From Caenorhabditis elegans (Eukaryota; Nematoda; Chromadorea; Rhabditida; Rhabditidae), in NCBI RefSeq assembly GCF_000002985.6, contig NC_003281.10, forward strand, positions 4,526,001 to 4,590,000: DNA of 64,000 nucleotides, written 5' to 3'. This document shows positions 61,236 to 64,000 of this stretch, in pieces. Within the stretch, counting starts at the first letter, position 1; each line of letters begins with the position of its first letter. The position numbers were made by a program, and so were the translations under genes. The notes beneath the pieces are model-generated. The model worked only from the letters and a program-made list of their open reading frames with translations. It did not search any database and was not told where the DNA came from.

Positions 61236-61505
61236 TTTTATTTGAAAACTTATTTTATGTTGAAGCAATTCAGAAATGTTTAATTAATTACCGTACTTCA
61301 TTCTAGCTCTCGTCGTATAATTAAATGTATGGGTCGCACTTGCGCGTCACGGTGTTTGCACACACTTGTATGCGCGCCAAAATTTTGTTCGAATTTCACC
61401 GCCAATAATTGTTTAGCCGCTGCTGTCCCACTTTTTGTTTTTGTTGGGAAATGTCTTTTTCATATTAAGCACTCAAATCCTAAAAATCAACGTATTTTAG
61501 GGTTG
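61236..61505. promoter_or_regulatory. Divergent promoter with an E2F-like site, CutA gene / smc-4
   Basis: GCGCGCCAAAA at 61372-61382 is, on the minus strand, TTTTGGCGCGC, a full E2F-type consensus. E2F/DP (EFL-1/DPL-1) drives S- and M-phase genes, which fits condensin smc-4. An acceptor (CGTATTTTAG, 61491-61500) lies five bases before the smc-4 ATG. The upstream in-frame ORF from 61329 is therefore probably removed as an outron. Confidence 0.55.
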
Positions 61506-64000
61506 ATGCCTCCGAAGACTTCGGCGGCGCCGCCACAATCAGACGAATCTGATTCTGATTTTGATGACGCTCCTGTTAAAAAGCCGCAGAAAAAGACAAC
61601 GAAGCCTGTGAACCGACACAAGGAAGGATCAAAGGACCCGGAAGAAGAACTACAGGTATCCCTCTCAGAATATTTAAAAGCAGCAATAAAACTGAAATTT
61701 TTATTCAGAGAGCGGTAAATGAAAAATTTGATGGAAGCGACGGAGAGGACGACGACAGTGATCTTTTCTCATTGGTATGTTACTCTGTTTTTAATATTAA
61801 AGTCATTACATTTTACAGCAACTGCCATCGCGACCCGATTTCCTTACAAAACCGAATCGGGCGGATCGTTTGATGATTCGCAATGTTGAAGTGGACAATT
61901 TCAAGAGTTACTTCGGCAAGGCTTCCATTGGACCATTTCACAAAAGTTTCACATCAATTATCGGTCCAAATGGATCTGGAAAGTCTAATTTAATCGATTC
62001 GCTCTTATTCGTTTTCGGTTTCCGTGCTTCCAAAATTCGTTCTGCAAAAGTGTCAAATTTGATTCACAAAAGTGCTGGAAGAAATCCAGACAAATGCACA
62101 GTCACTATTCATTTTCAGCGGATCGTCGATATTGTAAGTGAATCAGAGAATCTAATAAAATATAAATTTGCTTTTTTTCAGCCTGGGCATTACGAAGTCG
62201 TCAAGGATTCTGAGTTCACAATCTCTAGAACTGCTTTTCAAAATAACTCAAGCTCATATGCTATCGATGGTCGACCGGCAACGAAGAATGAAGTTGAAGC
62301 ACGCCTACGACGCGTTGACATTGATATTGAGCATAATCGTTTTCTAATTCTTCAGGTAAAAGTGACAATAAAACCGGTAATAAACATTTTTTTCAGGGAG
62401 AAGTCGAACAAATTGCAATGATGAAACCAGTGAAAACCACCAAAAGTGAAACTGGAATGGTTGAATATTTGGAGGATATTATCGGAACAAACCGACTCGA
62501 GCCCTTTGTTAAATTATTCCAGCGACGCGTCAATCGTCTTACTTGTGATCTTTCTCAACAAAGAATCGCTCGTGATCACGCCAGAAACAGCAAAGTAGCT
62601 ATGGAGAATCCAGTTAGAGCTGCAATTGAGTTTCTGATGAAAGAAAACGAGGCTACAACGATTCATATGAAATTGGAGCAAAGAAGACGGTAGTTCTGAA
62701 ATATTCCAGGTTAAAATAACATTTAACGTTTTAAGGCAACGATACCTAGATAAAATTGCTCCAAAACAAGCCGAACTTGACAAGATGAAAGAAGAAATGA
62801 AATCGATTGCTGAAACGCTGGATACCAACAAAAACGAATACAAACAATCTGAGGAAGCTCAGAAAGTTATGATTGAAGAGCGTTCGAAACTCGACAAAAA
62901 CTTTGATAGTCTATCTAAGGAATTGAGCGACTTGGGCACTGAAGAGACTCGCAGGAAGGAGGCTTTGAAAAGGCATCAAGCTAATATTTCAAAGGCGGAA
63001 GCTGAGAAGGAAAAAGAGGTTAAAAAGCGATCAAATCTGGAAGCAGCACCCGAAAAGGCGGAGAGAAAAATCGCAAAATGTCAGGAAGAAGTGGAACAGT
63101 TGCTTGAAATAGAGAAAACAGCTAACGAGGAAGCCGACAAGAATCTTGATGAATTTGAAAAACGCTCTGAAGCGCCAAAAGAAGAACAAAAGAAGATTCA
63201 AGAGACTTGGGCGCAGAAGAGCAACGAATTTAACAAAGTTCGAGGTGAAGCAAGGATTGCACGGGAAGATTTCGAGGATTTAAAGAAGCTCGCGAATTCT
63301 GGAACGGATAAGCTTATCGAACTGAAGAAACGATTAGAATCTTCAGAAGAAAGTTATGCGAAAGAGAAGGATGAGTTAGATAAGCTGAAGCCGGAATTTG
63401 ATTCTTGGAATGATAAGTTAAAACAACTGAGTACAGAATTGCCAACTCTTCGAAATACGGCAAGACAGAAGAATCAAGATGTAGGTTTTCAAAAAGCCTG
63501 ATAAATTTAAATAAATCCTATTTTACAGTTGGCAAAAACGCGTGATCGTCTCGAAACTCTTCGCCAGCAAAACTCGTCTTGCTCAAGTTCGAATAAAGTT
63601 ATTCAAGCCTTAATGAAGGAAAAAGAAGCTGGAAGAATTAAAAGTTTTCACGGTCGTCTTGGTGATCTCGGTGTCATTGATCCGAAATATGAGGGAGCGA
63701 TTTGCACAAATTTCGGGGCCCGTCTCAACTATCTTATTGTAGGGAAAGAAGAAGATGCAAAAAATGTCATCAATTTTTTAGTTGCTGTAAGTTTTATAAC
63801 CCTCATTTTCTAGGAATACATTGGTTTTCAGAATAAATTACCTCGACAAACTGTTCAGCCATTGGACAAAATTAAGTGTGATAAGAGAGATTTAGCTCCC
63901 AATCCGACGAACCCATTACCTGCTCCTCGTCTTATTGATCTGATTGATTGTGATCCTGTTCTTAAACCAGCATTCTATGATATGGTGCGTAGTGCAATTG
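61506..64000 (+). CDS. smc-4: Condensin ATPase subunit SMC4, 5' part (cut by window end)
   Basis: Exons 61506-61655, 61709-61774, 61819-62133, 62182-62355, 62397-62689, 62736-63480, 63529-63786, 63832 onward, open at the window end. After an acidic, Lys-rich N-terminal extension comes the SMC head: NFKSYFGKASIGPFHKSFTS, Walker A GPNGSGKSN, then the SMC4-type FGFRASKIRSAKVSNLIH and EVEQIAMMKP. Exon 62736-63480 is coiled coil (heavily Glu/Lys, no Pro in long runs). The hinge begins at SFHGRLGDLGVIDPKYEGAI. SMC4 pairs with SMC2 (MIX-1) to compact and segregate mitotic and meiotic chromosomes. In C. elegans the dosage-compensation condensin uses DPY-27 in its place. The sequence matches SMC4 and not SMC1 or SMC3 at the signature blocks. 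Confidence 0.95.

Noticed and set aside
61329..61505. In-frame N-terminal extension of smc-4 from ATG 61329
   Set aside because: A good acceptor (TATTTTAG, ends 61500) and an E2F site lie inside it; the extension has no SMC features and is probably outron and promoter.
1..64000. tRNA or rRNA genes and CRISPR arrays
   Set aside because: I saw no cloverleaf with A/B boxes, no rRNA-like sequence and no regular repeat-spacer array; CRISPR would not be expected in an animal genome. Weak tRNA-like stretches may have been missed by eye.

Overview
This window is nuclear DNA from a nematode, almost certainly Caenorhabditis elegans or a very close relative. Introns are short (often 45-60 bp) and AT-rich, and they end in TTTTCAG. 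Genes are packed on both strands, many first exons sit just behind a trans-splice-like acceptor, and small dispersed inverted repeats are common. The gene order (cdh-4, ugt, mrps-34, cisd, imph-1, pan-1, mlcd-1, idhg-1, sel-5, wdr-48, smc-4) matches my memory of C. elegans chromosome III (F25F2 - M88 - F35G12). I could not run a search to confirm this. Exon boundaries below were worked out by hand from splice consensus and reading phase.

Region by region. 1-10661 (+): the 3' part of a giant Fat-like cadherin (cdh-4), with about two dozen cadherin repeats, EGF and laminin-G modules, one membrane span and a cytoplasmic tail. 11374-14621 (-): a UDP-glucuronosyl/glucosyltransferase with a GATA site upstream. 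15539-16446 (-): mitochondrial ribosomal protein mS34. 16882-19782 (+): a two-CDGSH iron-sulfur protein whose 2.3-kb last intron holds a complete RING-like gene on the opposite strand (17623-18974). 19783-23094: a gene-poor stretch with repeat elements. 23095-25474 (+): a PTB-like domain protein. 27713-33744 (+): imph-1, a four-KH RNA-binding protein with a Gln/His-rich N-terminus and an internal alternative first exon. 36753-39879 (+): pan-1, a leucine-rich-repeat membrane protein. 40410-42117 (-): malonyl-CoA decarboxylase. 43024-45135 (+): the gamma subunit of NAD-isocitrate dehydrogenase. 46116-52427 (-): the AAK1/GAK-type kinase sel-5. 52882-55565 (+): wdr-48. 55795-57740 (+): a PSMD5-like proteasome assembly factor, possibly in an operon with wdr-48. 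58603-60474 (+): a protein I do not recognise. 60752-61235 (-): a CutA1-like protein. 61506-64000 (+): the 5' part of condensin subunit smc-4, behind an E2F-like site.

This is a normal mixed animal gene neighbourhood and not one pathway. Mitochondrial genes (mrps-34, cisd, mlcd-1, idhg-1) and proteostasis/ubiquitin genes (the RING-like gene, wdr-48, the PSMD5-like gene) are well represented. I see no dedicated new multi-gene system. The points most worth a second look are a frame break inside cdh-4 (probably a base-call error or allele), a miRNA-sized hairpin at 45641-45712, the missing catalytic histidine in the UGT, the nested antisense gene, the alternative ends of imph-1 and sel-5, and a repeat family marked by a GGTCTCGCCGCG box.
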